64,000 nucleotides of DNA from Rhizobium tumorigenes (lineage in GTDB: Bacteria; Pseudomonadota; Alphaproteobacteria; Rhizobiales; Rhizobiaceae): the NCBI RefSeq assembly GCF_003240565.2, contig NZ_CP117256.1:682001-746000 (forward strand), given 5' to 3'. Positions 17,823 to 27,184 of the stretch are shown here, piece after piece. Every line of letters starts with the position of its first letter. Position 1 is the first letter of the stretch. The position numbers and the translations under genes are program-made. The notes beneath the pieces were generated by a model that saw only the letters and a program-made list of their open reading frames with translations, searched no databases and was not told where the DNA came from.

Positions 17823-20800
17823 TCATTTGCCTTCCGCACGGACTTTTGGGAGTGGGCTCCGCTGAGGATCGGGCTCGGCATGGAACTCGTCATGCCGAAC
17901 TCGGAAGGAGCGCACAAAAATGTCCCGCGGTCTGGGCGACGGTGCCCGATCTCTTGCGTCTCCACCTCCGGCAGAGCCATGGGCAAACTCGTCTCCCCGG
18001 CCCGCCGGCAAATTGAACGCGATCTCCCGGTCTGCAAGGCCGGACAGATCGCCTGACAGGTCGAACAGCTGCTGGGCGACGAGATGGACGACATCGCCTT
18101 CCCGCTGGATTTTGCCGTTGATCGCCATCATCGAGGCTCCCAGCACAACCCGACGCCGCCTTTCAAACAGCTTTGGCCAGACCACGATGTTCGCAGGTCC
18201 GGTTTCATCCTCGATCGTGATGAACATCACACCTTTCGCGGAGCCCGGCTTCTGCCGCACAAGAACCAGGCCTGCCGTCAGGACCCATCGACCATCCCGT
18301 GCCGTCATGGCCTCCTCGCAGGTCACGATGCTGCGCTTTGCCAGATCGGTTCGCAGGAAGGCGATCGGGTGGTCGCGAAGCGTGAGCCCGGTATGGCCAT
18401 AGTCCTCCACCACATTATGGCCTTCGGTCATCTGCCTGAGCGCGACCTCGGGCTCCCGCTGCTCGGCGATCGTTTGCATCTCGCGATCGGCAGCAGCGGC
18501 AAACAAAGGCAGCGGCTCGTCGCGCAGCGCCTTGATCGCCCAAAGGGCGTCGCGTCTCTCGAGCTTCAGGGCCGGCCGAAACGCATCTGCCTCCGCAAGT
18601 TCGACCAGCGAGGCAGCCGGAACACCCGACCGGCGCCACATGTCATCGACGGAAGCAAATTCACTGTTCATTCGCGCGGCGACAATCCGGGCGGCGTCCG
18701 AGACGGCGAGACCTCTCACCATCCGCATGCCCAGCCGGACAGCATGGCGCTCGGTACTGCCGATCCGCTCCAGCGTGCAATCCCAACGGGATTGGTTGAT
18801 ACAGACGGGGCGGATCTCGACGCCATGGGCGCGGGCACAGCCGACGATCTGGGCGGGCGCATAAAAGCCCATGGGCTGACTGTTCAACAGGGCCGCGCAA
18901 AAGACGTCCGGGAAGTGGCACTTCACAAAATTGGACGCATAGGCGATCAGCGCGAAGGAAGCCGCGTGGGATTCCGGAAAGCCATAGGAGCCGAACCCCT
19001 CGAGCTGACTGAAGGTCTTTTCGGCGAACGCGGCGGTATAGCCGTTTCGCACCATACCCGAGACCAGTTTATCCTTGAACCGCGACACGCCCCCGCTGAA
19101 CTTGAAGGTCGCCATGCTCTTGCGCAATTGGTCGGCCTCTCCGCCGGTAAAACCGGCACAGACCATCGCGACCCGCATCGCCGATTCCTGAAAAAGCGGC
19201 ACGCCCAGCGTCTTCCCAAGCACGGCTTCCAGTTCCGGGGTGGGATACTCGACCTTCTCCTTGCCCTCACGCCGGCGCAGGTACGGATGCACCATGTCGC
19301 CCTGGATTGGTCCCGGGCGGACGATCGCAACCTGGACAACCAAATCGTAAAATGTCCTGGGCTTCAGACGCGGCAGCATCGCCATTTGCGCCCGGCTCTC
19401 GATCTGGAACGTCCCCAGCGTGTCGGTCTTGCGGATCATCGCATAGGTCGCCTGATCCTCCTGAGGAATTTTGGACAAATCCAGGTCTTCGTCCTTGTGC
19501 TCGCGGATCAGGTCGAACGCCTTGGACATGCAGGTCAGCATGCCCAGCGCCAGAACGTCCACCTTCATCATTTTCAGGGCTTCGACATCGTCCTTGTCCC
19601 ACTCGATGATCTGCCTGTCTTTCATGCTGGCCGGCTCGATGGGAACGAGATCATCGAGACGGTCCCGCGTTAGAACAAAGCCGCCGGGATGCTGCCCGAG
19701 ATGACGGGGTGCGCCCATCAGTTGCTGGGCCAGCTGCAGCGTCAGGACCAGCCGACGATCGTCGGGATTGAGATTGAGCTCTTTCACGTTACGGGAGCTC
19801 ACCTCTTCCGACCACGACCACATGCCCGACGACAACGCCTTGATCAAATCTTCCGGCAGGCCCAGCGCCTTGCCGACGTCACGGATGGCGCCCTTGGCGC
19901 GATAGCGCGTCACGGTCGCGCAAAGGGCAGCCTTTTCCCGGCCGTAGGTCCTGTAGATCCACTGGATGACTTCCTCGCGCCGCTGGTGCTCGAAATCGAC
20001 ATCGATGTCCGGCGGCTCGTCCCGCTCCTGGCTGACGAAGCGCTCGAACAGGAGATCGTTCGTTTCTGGATCGATCGAGGTGACGCCAAGAATGTAGCAG
20101 ACGGCCGAGTTCGCAGCCGAGCCGCGTCCCTGGCAGAGGATGCCTTGGCCCCGTGCAAACCGCACGATCGAAAACACGGTGAGAAAGTAAGGCGCGTATT
20201 TCATCTTCTGGATCAGGTCGAGCTCATGCCGGACGATCTGCAGCGTTTTTGGCGGCAGGCCTTCCGGATAGCGATCCGGCACACATTGCCAGACATAGTG
20301 TTCGAGGGACTCCTGGGCCGATTTTCCAGGAACGATGGCTTCTTCCGGATACTGGTAGGTCAATTCCTCGAGCGAGAATTTGCAGCGATCGACGATCTCC
20401 ATGGTTCGCCGTAGCGCTTCTGGATAGCGAGGAAACAGACGCTCCATTTCCTCGGGCGGCTTGAGATACCTGTCGGCGTGACGCTCGCGTTCGAAACCGA
20501 CCTCGTCGATCGTCGTATTGTTGCGAATGCAGGTGACAATGTCCTGCAACTGACGCCTCTCTGGCTCGTGAAACAGCACGTCATTGGTGACGACGGTCTT
20601 GACCTTGAGCCGCGCGGCCATATTCGACAGATCATGAAGCCGCAGCTGGTCGTTGGGGCGGCGTCTCAGCGACAGTGACAGATAGGAACGATCTCCAAAG
20701 ACCTCGGTCAACCTGCGGAGTTGGACCGCGCAGATATCGTCGGTGATGTCCGGGATCAGGACACCGAGCAGGCCATCCGCATAGATCGCGACGTCGTCCA

Positions 20801-21122
20801 GATGCAGAATGCAGTTGTTCTTCCCGCCCCTTGCCTTCCCCAGCGTGATCAGCCGGGTTAGCCGGGAATAGGCAGCGCGGTCGGTCGGATAAACCAGGAT
20901 CGACATGCCGTCCGCCAGATCGAGGCGACATCCGACCACCAGGCGCACGCCTGTTTCGCGCGAGGCCTCGAGAGCCCGGACGATCCCGGCAAGCGAGTTG
21001 CGATCGACGACCCCGATCGCATCGATACCCAGCGCCTTCGCGGTTGCAAACAGCTCCTGGGCCGAACTTGCGCCCCTTAAAAAACTGAACTGTGTGGTGA
21101 CCTGAAGCTCGGCATATCTCAT
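17823..21122 (-). CDS. dnaE2: error-prone DNA polymerase DnaE2 (ImuC)
   Basis: 1099-residue C-family polymerase. The N-terminal PHP domain starts with [11 protein letters not shown]; the palm has [13 protein letters not shown] with the catalytic aspartates; [20 protein letters not shown] and [16 protein letters not shown] are hallmarks of DnaE2 rather than DnaE1. A tandem HhH region and a C-terminal OB fold (about 950-1050) follow. With ImuA and ImuB it forms the mutasome that copies past DNA lesions and raises mutation during the SOS response. The ATG overlaps the imuB stop by four bases, so the two are translationally coupled. The whole gene is intact. Confidence 0.97.
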   Translation of the reverse strand: MRYAELQVTTQFSFLRGASSAQELFATAKALGIDAIGVVDRNSLAGIVRALEASRETGVRLVVGCRLDLADGMSILVYPTDRAAYSRLTRLITLGKARGGKNNCILHLDDVAIYADGLLGVLIPDITDDICAVQLRRLTEVFGDRSYLSLSLRRRPNDQLRLHDLSNMAARLKVKTVVTNDVLFHEPERRQLQDIVTCIRNNTTIDEVGFERERHADRYLKPPEEMERLFPRYPEALRRTMEIVDRCKFSLEELTYQYPEEAIVPGKSAQESLEHYVWQCVPDRYPEGLPPKTLQIVRHELDLIQKMKYAPYFLTVFSIVRFARGQGILCQGRGSAANSAVCYILGVTSIDPETNDLLFERFVSQERDEPPDIDVDFEHQRREEVIQWIYRTYGREKAALCATVTRYRAKGAIRDVGKALGLPEDLIKALSSGMWSWSEEVSSRNVKELNLNPDDRRLVLTLQLAQQLMGAPRHLGQHPGGFVLTRDRLDDLVPIEPASMKDRQIIEWDKDDVEALKMMKVDVLALGMLTCMSKAFDLIREHKDEDLDLSKIPQEDQATYAMIRKTDTLGTFQIESRAQMAMLPRLKPRTFYDLVVQVAIVRPGPIQGDMVHPYLRRREGKEKVEYPTPELEAVLGKTLGVPLFQESAMRVAMVCAGFTGGEADQLRKSMATFKFSGGVSRFKDKLVSGMVRNGYTAAFAEKTFSQLEGFGSYGFPESHAASFALIAYASNFVKCHFPDVFCAALLNSQPMGFYAPAQIVGCARAHGVEIRPVCINQSRWDCTLERIGSTERHAVRLGMRMVRGLAVSDAARIVAARMNSEFASVDDMWRRSGVPAASLVELAEADAFRPALKLERRDALWAIKALRDEPLPLFAAAADREMQTIAEQREPEVALRQMTEGHNVVEDYGHTGLTLRDHPIAFLRTDLAKRSIVTCEEAMTARDGRWVLTAGLVLVRQKPGSAKGVMFITIEDETGPANIVVWPKLFERRRRVVLGASMMAINGKIQREGDVVHLVAQQLFDLSGDLSGLADREIAFNLPAGRGDEFAHGSAGGGDARDRAPSPRPRDIFVRSFRVRHDEFHAEPDPQRSPLPKVRAEGK

Positions 21123-22633
21123 GCAAAAATTCCGTGGACAAACCAGGTGTGGGATCCGGTCCCGCCATCGACACCATCGCCGGAGCGGAAAATCCAGAGG
21201 CGCTCGCCTGCGTCGTCCTCAACGATGAAGTAGTCGCGAACCGCCGCCCATTCGGACGTGCGCTGCCACCATTCGCCGAAGATGCGCTCGGGCCCATCGG
21301 CGCGTCTGACCCGCCGGCGCTTGCCCCGCCACGTGACCGACACCGGCGGATGGTCGGGAAGCAGCGCGATCACCTCGACCTCCTCCGGATGGGCAAGCAG
21401 ACGGACCGGACGCGGCCAATGATGCGACCAGAAGACGTCGATATCGTCAGCGGTGGCAGCAATTCGCCGGACGCTGCGCTCCGGGACATCGGAGGCCACC
21501 GGTGCCAGGCGGTAAACCCGCTGGCCGCGGTTGCCGAAGATGTCCACAAGCGGCGTGATATCCTGGACACCATCCTCGATGAACCACGATGTCGTCTGGG
21601 TCTCGCCGAGCGGCTGCGACAGGACGGCGACCAGGGTCAGCCTCTCGATGCCGAAACCTGGATCGATCCTTTCGGTGCGGTCCTTGAACAGCTTGGTGAG
21701 CCAGGCCACGTCCCTTGCAGGCTTTGCCGTTCCGGCACGAATGGCCTGGCGGGTATTGTCGACCGTGTCGATGATCAGGTCGGCACGCCGGACCCCCAGC
21801 CCTTGTCTTTGGAGTTCGGCGCAGAGCTCGACGACCAGGCGCCCGACATATTTATCGATCGTCTCGGCCGCACCGATCGGGTCCTGGAAAGAGCGAGCGA
21901 CCGCAATCTGCCCAGGGCTTCTTATGGGCTCGATCGGCTCGCGGGCACGACCGACCATCTGGTCGAGCCGTCGCCCGATCTCGGGTCCGAAGCGAAGCGT
22001 CAGCGGCGCGCGCGGCGTCGCTGAGAGCTCCCCGATCGTGCGAAAGCCAAGGGTCCTGAGATCGCTGACGGTCTTGTCAGGCAGTCGCAGCAGCGCTATG
22101 GGCAAGCGCTCGACGGCGCGCACGGTCTCGCCTCTGGGTATGATGACCGTCTCTCTTTTGATCGCCCGTGCGCAGGCGTGCGCAGCGCCCCATGTGTCGG
22201 CAATGGCGACACGCGTTGTCAGACCCTTGGCGGCGAACCGATTGGCGATGCCCGTCAGCATGGCGCGCTCCCCACCCTTGAGATGGTCGGCGCCCTCCGT
22301 GTCCATGACGATGCCGTTGGGAGCGTCGACGGCAACGATAGGCGAATACTGGGTCAAAGCCCACAACGCGATCCGCTCAAGAGCCGCAGCATCGGCCTGC
22401 AGGTCCGCGTCGATCATCAGCAGTCCCTGGAACAGGGCCTGGGCTTTTGCAGCCGCCATGCCGATGCGCACACCTGCTTTTCTGGCGGGATCGTCGGCCG
22501 CCGACACCCAGCGTTTCGATCCGCTTTTTGCAATCACGGCAATGGCCTGGTCAACCGGAATGGCCGGATCGGCGGCGCGACGAATGCGATCCGTCGACAG
22601 ATCCGGAAGGTAGATCGATACGACCCTGGTCAT
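21119..22633 (-). CDS. imuB: ImuB, Y-family polymerase-like mutasome protein
   Basis: About 504 residues. It follows the Y-family fold ([12 protein letters not shown] at the start, [11 protein letters not shown] where the second catalytic site would be) but lacks the acidic residues that bind metal in active polymerases, as is normal for ImuB. It links DnaE2 to the beta clamp. The frame is open from 22660, but the ATG at 22633 has GGAGCG upstream and matches the family N terminus. It overlaps the end of imuA by about 80 bases and the start of dnaE2 by four, giving a tight three-gene unit. Confidence 0.95.
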   Translation of the reverse strand: MTRVVSIYLPDLSTDRIRRAADPAIPVDQAIAVIAKSGSKRWVSAADDPARKAGVRIGMAAAKAQALFQGLLMIDADLQADAAALERIALWALTQYSPIVAVDAPNGIVMDTEGADHLKGGERAMLTGIANRFAAKGLTTRVAIADTWGAAHACARAIKRETVIIPRGETVRAVERLPIALLRLPDKTVSDLRTLGFRTIGELSATPRAPLTLRFGPEIGRRLDQMVGRAREPIEPIRSPGQIAVARSFQDPIGAAETIDKYVGRLVVELCAELQRQGLGVRRADLIIDTVDNTRQAIRAGTAKPARDVAWLTKLFKDRTERIDPGFGIERLTLVAVLSQPLGETQTTSWFIEDGVQDITPLVDIFGNRGQRVYRLAPVASDVPERSVRRIAATADDIDVFWSHHWPRPVRLLAHPEEVEVIALLPDHPPVSVTWRGKRRRVRRADGPERIFGEWWQRTSEWAAVRDYFIVEDDAGERLWIFRSGDGVDGGTGSHTWFVHGIFA

Positions 22634-23306
22634 CACACGCTCCAACGATAAACTCGGCACAGGCGCCGGCCCGCGATCTCATCAGCTCCAGCAACCAGGT
22701 TGCCCGCCCGACGCCGGGCACGGGCAAGGCCACCGACGGCAGCACGCTCACGCGCCACCGCGTGACCGAAGCGGTCGGTTGACCGAAGTCGTTGGCTTCC
22801 GTCTGGCGGCGCCATCTGCGAACGACGAGGGCCAAGGTCCCCTTTTGTTCGGCGGCAAGCTGCAGGCGCCGGCTTTCCAGCATCGGCAGTCGCACGAGCT
22901 CGCCCACGACCGCGCCGAGGCCGCCATAGGACAAGGCCTCCTCCATGGAGGCAAGCACGTCCTCCTGCCGATCGCCCTCGACGAAGATGACGCGGTTCGC
23001 ATCGAGGCCCGCTTGGGCCAGCGCCGGGAAAAACAGGTCTGGACGCGTCAGACACCAGACGATCTTGCCTTTGGTGCGGGCCGCAATCCCGGCAACGAAC
23101 AGGGCGGCGGCGGCTCCATCGACGGCACCGACGCCACCGCCTGCGAACTCATGAAGAGCGCCGCGCGCAAGACCGCCTCCTGGCAGCACGGCATCGATCT
23201 CGGCGACACCGAAGGGCAGGCTTTCCAATGGCATCGCCGGGCCACGCCCAAGGGAGGCGATACGGCTGCGCAGATCGGCTATGACGTGCGCGCGTGCAGC
23301 CGTCAT
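22551..23306 (-). CDS. imuA: ImuA, RecA-like mutasome accessory protein
   Basis: 251 residues with a degenerate RecA/SulA-type core: PFGVAEIDAVLPGGGLARGALHEF takes the Walker A place without the usual GKT, then a Walker-B-like strand (IVWCLTRPDLF) and a C-terminal region rich in arginine. ImuA is needed for damage-induced mutagenesis by ImuB and DnaE2 in Caulobacter and other bacteria. It is the first gene of imuA-imuB-dnaE2 and lies 67 bases after a LexA-type box. The long overlap with imuB suggests coupled translation. Confidence 0.93.
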   Translation of the reverse strand: MTAARAHVIADLRSRIASLGRGPAMPLESLPFGVAEIDAVLPGGGLARGALHEFAGGGVGAVDGAAAALFVAGIAARTKGKIVWCLTRPDLFFPALAQAGLDANRVIFVEGDRQEDVLASMEEALSYGGLGAVVGELVRLPMLESRRLQLAAEQKGTLALVVRRWRRQTEANDFGQPTASVTRWRVSVLPSVALPVPGVGRATWLLELMRSRAGACAEFIVGACDDQGRIDLPSGSVDGSHSSRRRSGHSG

Positions 23307-23372
23307 CGTTCACGCAATCCTCTCGGTTCGTGGGGCTCATCAGAACGACGTCATGCCGTTTTATCGATTGAA

Positions 23373-23387
23373 GTTCACGTTCTGTTC
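23373..23387 (-). promoter_or_regulatory. LexA/SOS box upstream of imuA
   Basis: GTTC at 23373-23376 and GTTC at 23384-23387 with exactly seven bases between, the direct-repeat LexA site of alphaproteobacteria. On the imuA strand it reads GAAC-N7-GAAC. It lies 67 bases before the imuA start. LexA should repress the cassette until DNA damage. Confidence 0.85.
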
Positions 23388-23667
23388 TGTCGCGCAACGA
23401 GAGTCAAGCCAGTATAAAATAGGAATATCCTCCTCCAATTTTAGCAAGGACGAAGATTCTTGAGCCGAATCAGCGCCGTATCCCCGTTTGCGCCGTGTCT
23501 GGCCTCACAAAAAAAATCGCTGGGCGCGTAGCTGGACGAGGCACCGGTTGCCTCCGGTCGCGGAATGGATGCGACCGGGGACACGGTTTACCTTTCGGGG
23601 GAAGGTTCGATGTGGCTCCCCGGTGGGGAGACCCCTTCGCCACTGTCGTGCAAAGGCTTGGCGGTGC

Positions 23668-23976
23668 CTATCGGCCGGAGACGCGGATCGCACCCGCCTC
23701 CCCCAGACTGCGTTGGACAGCGCCAACTTGGCTGGCGGCAATATCGGCGGACACCTCGATCTCGCCGCCAAGCGGCGCGTCATCGCGCGCACCCTCATTG
23801 TGGGACACGTCTCCGCCCGATGGCGAGGTGCCGACGGTGTTGTCAGCGGTGGTGGATTGGACGAAGATGTCCGGCCTTGCGATGCCGTGCTGCTGAACCA
23901 GATGCTCGACCGCCAGATCGGCTGCCGCGCGGGTCGCGAAGGTGGCTCGGATCGTCAGGGTGCTGTCGTCTGCCAT
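23668..23976 (-). CDS. conserved-looking small protein divergent from dinB
   Basis: 102 residues. The start (STLTIRATFATRAAADLAVEHL) looks like an alpha/beta ferredoxin-like fold of the kind in which two short repeats flank a low-complexity acidic loop (about residues 40-70). The second half has GGEIEVSADIAASQVGAV. The ATG has AGAGGAGA upstream. It is divergent from dinB across 146 bases that contain an SOS-like box, so it may be damage-induced. No function is known to me. The organised composition and good ribosome site support a real gene. Confidence 0.7.
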   Translation of the reverse strand: MADDSTLTIRATFATRAAADLAVEHLVQQHGIARPDIFVQSTTADNTVGTSPSGGDVSHNEGARDDAPLGGEIEVSADIAASQVGAVQRSLGEAGAIRVSGR

Positions 23977-24092
23977 GCGGCTATCTCCTCTTGCTGATGT
24001 CGCCGTTCACAACGTCTCTCGGCCCCACTGGTTTCCTCGTTTCCCGGCAGGTGAGCATCAGGCGTCTTGGCTATCGTTCCAGACGCTGGTAT

Positions 24093-24107
24093 GTTCTCTT
24101 TTTGTTT
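24093..24107 (+). promoter_or_regulatory. probable LexA/SOS box upstream of dinB
   Basis: GTTC at 24093-24096, a seven-base T-rich spacer, then GTTT at 24104-24107: one mismatch from GTTC-N7-GTTC. It ends 15 bases before the dinB start, overlapping where the promoter should be, and also lies in the shared upstream region of the divergent 102-residue gene. Confidence 0.65.
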
Positions 24108-24122
24108 CGCTGACATGCCCAG

Positions 24123-25220
24123 ATGGCCGCCATGAACGACGTGACGCTACCGCCAACCCGCAAAATCATTCATGTCGACATGGATGCCTTCTATGCCTCG
24201 GTCGAGCAGCGCGACAATCCCGACCTGCGCGGACGGCCGCTGGCCGTTGGCGGATCGGCGGCCCGGGGCGTCGTGGCGGCGGCCAGTTACGAAGCGCGAA
24301 CCTTCGGTGTCCACTCGGCCATGCCGTCCGTCACCGCCAGGCGGAAATGTCCGGAGCTGATCTTCGTGCCGCCACGCTTCGAGGTCTATCGGCAGGTGTC
24401 GCAGCAGATCCGGGACATCTTTGCTGAGTACACATCCCTTATCGAGCCCCTGTCGCTCGACGAGGCCTATCTCGACGTGACCGAAAACTTGATGGGCATG
24501 GAGATCGCCACGCACATTGCGCTGGAGATCCGCGCAAAGATCAAGGCTGTCACCGGACTCAATGCATCCGCTGGCATCTCCTACAACAAGTTTCTGGCCA
24601 AGATGGCAAGCGACCTGAACAAGCCGAATGGCCAGGCGGTGATCACGCCGAAGAATGGCCCGGGCTTCGTCGAAACCCTCCCCGTCAAGAAATTCCATGG
24701 CGTCGGGCCGGCGACGGCCGAGCGCATGAAACGGCACGGCATCGAGACCGGCCTTGACCTCAAATCGAAGTCTCTTGCCTTCCTCCAGCAGACGTTCGGC
24801 AAGTCCGGGCCCTATTTCTTCGGGATCGCCCGTGGCATCGACGAACGCCGGGTCAGGCCCGACCGGATCCGGAAATCCGTTGGCGCCGAGGATACCTTCG
24901 TCGAGGACATCGACGATCTCGATCTGGCCAAGGCCGAGCTGAGGCCGTTGGCCGAAAAGGTCTGGCGTTCTTGCGAGGCCAACGACATCAGGGGAAAGAC
25001 GGTGACCGTCAAAATCAAATATTCGGATTTCAGCCAGGCGACCCGCAGCAAAACCCTGTCCGGACCCGTCTCGGATATCGACATGGTGCTGGAGGCCGCA
25101 GAGATCCTGCTTGCCTCGGTGTTCCCGTTCAAACGTCCTGTGCGACTGCTGGGCGTGACCCTGTCATCGCTGAACACGAGCGACCACGAGGCAGAACCGC
25201 AACTCGCCCTCGGCCTTTGA
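24123..25220 (+). CDS. dinB: DNA polymerase IV (DinB)
   Basis: 365-residue Y-family polymerase. Both catalytic motifs are intact: HVDMDAFYASVEQ near residue 18 and LSLDEAYLDVT near residue 115. The HhH region (KKFHGVGPATAERM) and the little-finger domain are present. DinB copies past N2-guanine adducts and extends mismatched ends. A LexA-like box precedes it. ATGs at 24123 and 24132 are both possible starts. It sits beside the imuA-imuB-dnaE2 unit, so this stretch is a compact SOS mutagenesis island. The C terminus may lack a clear beta-clamp motif; only QLALGL is visible. Confidence 0.96.
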   Translation: MAAMNDVTLPPTRKIIHVDMDAFYASVEQRDNPDLRGRPLAVGGSAARGVVAAASYEARTFGVHSAMPSVTARRKCPELIFVPPRFEVYRQVSQQIRDIFAEYTSLIEPLSLDEAYLDVTENLMGMEIATHIALEIRAKIKAVTGLNASAGISYNKFLAKMASDLNKPNGQAVITPKNGPGFVETLPVKKFHGVGPATAERMKRHGIETGLDLKSKSLAFLQQTFGKSGPYFFGIARGIDERRVRPDRIRKSVGAEDTFVEDIDDLDLAKAELRPLAEKVWRSCEANDIRGKTVTVKIKYSDFSQATRSKTLSGPVSDIDMVLEAAEILLASVFPFKRPVRLLGVTLSSLNTSDHEAEPQLALGL

Positions 25221-25229
25221 CGCGATGGT

Positions 25230-25276
25230 CCCCAAACGAAAAGCCTGCCGCGGGAGGAGGAGGTGCGGCAGGCTTT
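25230..25276 (-). terminator. Rho-independent terminator of the small RNA
   Basis: Perfect 12-base-pair stem (25240-25251 with 25265-25276), 13-base pyrimidine loop on the minus strand, then TTTTCGTTT. It may also slow transcripts leaving dinB on the plus strand, but no T-run follows in that direction. Confidence 0.75.
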
Positions 25277-25400
25277 CGAAAAGAACCGAACAGACAGCTT
25301 ACGAGGAGGAAAGCCGCTGTTCCGACAGACGTCCCTGCGGGGGAGGAGTGGACGTCTGAATTCGAAGCGATGCGGGAGGAGATGCATTGCTTCGACGGCT
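25232..25400 (-). ncRNA. alpha-r14/NfeR1-like small RNA with four anti-SD loops
   Basis: Four stem-loops lie in tandem. Stems (plus coordinates): 25363-25373/25384-25394; 25326-25334/25350-25358; 25288-25293/25317-25322 with inner 25297-25300/25311-25314; 25240-25251/25265-25276. On the minus strand every loop shows a UCCUCC core, the anti-Shine-Dalgarno motif exposed by rhizobial alpha-r14 (NfeR1) RNAs, which pair with ribosome sites of many mRNAs. The last hairpin is a 12-base-pair GC stem followed by TTTTCGTTT, a Rho-independent terminator, which fixes the strand. The first stem has one A-C mismatch on this strand. The 5' end and promoter are not resolved. Confidence 0.75.
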
Positions 25401-25547
25401 AGAAGATATCCGATGTTTCAGCACATTAAATAGACTTTGTTGCAGCGCAGCCATGCGAAAAGCGACGAACTGGTTTGCGGAGGAAAAGTTGTCCCGTTTC
25501 CCTGATCGAAGGCGATCGGATATTCGTTTTAAGCGGGAAGGCAAGAC

Positions 25548-26269
25548 TTGGCGAGGCATAGCGAGGTTCTTGGTTCCAAGCGCCCAGGGGACCTTTCGTC
25601 AATCTTGGCGCGTTTCACGATCAACGGAATTCGAAACATCGAGCGCGATACTGACTTCGACAACGAGAGTTATCGCAGCGGTGGCATCCGCCTCTATTAT
25701 CCCGGGATGACAGGCGTGAAGTCTGAGCTAAAGGATGGCGTACTGCTCGAAGCCGGCTTCGATACAGTTACCCCCAATATCGAAAGGGATATTAGCTCCT
25801 GGGCATACGACTATGCGTCATTGCTGGTGGAACTGATCGACAATCGCGCGCTGTCCGTGCCCTGCTACGAACCCGGCTACACTCTGGTGGAAAAGCTTCA
25901 GACCATCTCCACAAAGTATCGACGGCAGCAGGAAACCGGACAATTGCCCGTCAATTTCCTTCGACATTATTATGACGTCTACTGCCTGCTGAACCAAGCC
26001 CACGTGCAAGCTTTCATCGGTACGGGCACGTATCGAGCCCACGTGCAAGCTTTCATCGGTACGGGCACGTATCGCGCCCACAAGAACCGGCGCTTCCCGA
26101 AACTCGACAATCCGGATATCAGCAGCAACCCGGCGTTCAGTCTTTCCAACCCCCAGATATTCGCACTTTACGAACGCGCGTATGAGCGGACCGCGGCCCC
26201 TATTATCATGGCAGGCCAAGCCTGAAAGAGATCCTCGCGCGCATCGCGTCATACGCGAAGCGTCTCTAG
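25548..26269 (+). pseudogene. truncated AbiEii-type nucleotidyltransferase toxin gene
   Basis: The frame at 25548-26225 matches the C-terminal two thirds of AbiEii/AbiGii toxins: YRSGGIRLYY, LLEAGFDTVTPN, SSWAYDYA, GYTLVEKLQTI, LRHYYDVYCLL and AHKNRRFP are in family order. The N-terminal nucleotidyltransferase motif (GSxxxD type) is missing. Near 26205-26220 one base is out of phase; in the shifted frame the natural end, LKEILARIASYAKRL, runs to a stop at 26267-26269. A 39-base duplication adds 13 residues. No antitoxin gene (AbiEi) is present. The gene should be dead as a phage-abortive or addiction toxin. Confidence 0.85.
25998..26075 (+). repeat. 39-base tandem duplication inside the toxin remnant
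   Basis: Two head-to-tail copies of a 39-base unit (25998-26036 and 26037-26075), identical except the last base. It keeps the reading frame and duplicates 13 residues (AHVQAFIGTGTYR). The near identity suggests a recent event. Confidence 0.95.
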
Positions 26270-26594
26270 AGGTTCTCGTTGATCTAGGCTTGCACCGAGG
26301 GCGCCCAGAAAGTTTTCAACTGCTGTCACCGGCATTCTATCCGCGAAATGTCGGTTCGGACACGGAAACTGCGGTGTTGAAACTTGGCGAATGGAAGGGG
26401 TTCTGTCGAGCCCGCCCGCGAAAACCTTTAACTTTCAGTCATAGCTGGCAATCGCGTATCTCCTCCACCCGGCTCTTTTAAGGGTTGAACGGTCCTTGAG
26501 TCTAAAAAGGATGACCGGAGATTTGTGATTCGATAGAAGTCGCTTGCAAACCGGTCTCGGAAATTACAAAGGATCGAGTGGAACAGATGGGTGT
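26270..26594. other. intergenic region before the rhamnose operon
   Basis: About 325 bases between the toxin remnant and rfbC. No frame here has a recognisable product. It must hold the promoter of the rfbCBDA operon, but no clear -35/-10 pair could be assigned. Confidence 0.5.
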
Positions 26595-27164
26595 ATGATG
26601 AAGATCGACCGATTGCCGCTTGCTGGCCTGACAAAAATTACCCCTAACAGACTTGGTGATCATCGCGGGTACTTTTCCGAGACGTTTAAGGAGGGTTGGT
26701 TCCGCGAGAATGTGGCAGACGTCACATTTGTACAGGAAAACGAGTCTCTCTCGGCTTCTGTCGGAACGGTGCGTGGGTTGCACTTCCAGCTGGAGCCATT
26801 GGCGCAAGGTAAATTGGTGCGGTGTATCGCAGGAAGGATCTTCGATGTCGCCGTCGATATCCGCGTGGGATCGGCGACCTACGGACAATGGTACGGGCTC
26901 GAACTCTCAAAGGAAAACGGCGAGCAGCTCTGGATCCCGGCAGGATTTGCCCACGGCTTTGCGACCCTGGTTCCCGACTGCGTGATCTCATACAAGGTGA
27001 CAGCGCCCTACAGCGCGGAGAACGATCGCGGCCTTCTGTGGAACGATCCAAGCATCGGTATCGCGTGGCCCCTGCCGCTCCAAGACGCCATCCTGTCCAA
27101 CAAGGACAAGGAACAGCCAACTTTGGCGGAGCTTCCCGCATACTTTCAGATGATCAACGAATAA
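26595..27164 (+). CDS. rfbC: dTDP-4-dehydrorhamnose 3,5-epimerase
   Basis: 189 residues from ATG at 26595 (a second ATG follows at 26598). It is a cupin-fold epimerase with the catalytic histidine in VRGLHFQ, the substrate-binding [19 protein letters not shown] strand, IPAGFAHGF, and the tyrosine in YKVTAPYS. It converts dTDP-4-keto-6-deoxyglucose to dTDP-4-keto-L-rhamnose, the third step of dTDP-L-rhamnose synthesis. The frame is open from 26544, but the family start is at 26595. First gene of the rfbC-B-D-A operon, 20 bases before rfbB. Confidence 0.96.
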   Translation: MMKIDRLPLAGLTKITPNRLGDHRGYFSETFKEGWFRENVADVTFVQENESLSASVGTVRGLHFQLEPLAQGKLVRCIAGRIFDVAVDIRVGSATYGQWYGLELSKENGEQLWIPAGFAHGFATLVPDCVISYKVTAPYSAENDRGLLWNDPSIGIAWPLPLQDAILSNKDKEQPTLAELPAYFQMINE

Positions 27165-27184
27165 AGCCACGGAGACAGAAGAAC

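Noticed and set aside
18084..19673. Plus-strand frame of 529 codons opposite dnaE2
   Set aside because: It is the shadow of the dnaE2 coding strand: rich in H, R, D and G, no domain, no ribosome site, and dnaE2 on the other strand has all its motifs.
21531..22613. Plus-strand frame of 360 codons opposite imuB
   Set aside because: Serine- and arginine-rich antisense translation of imuB with no family features.
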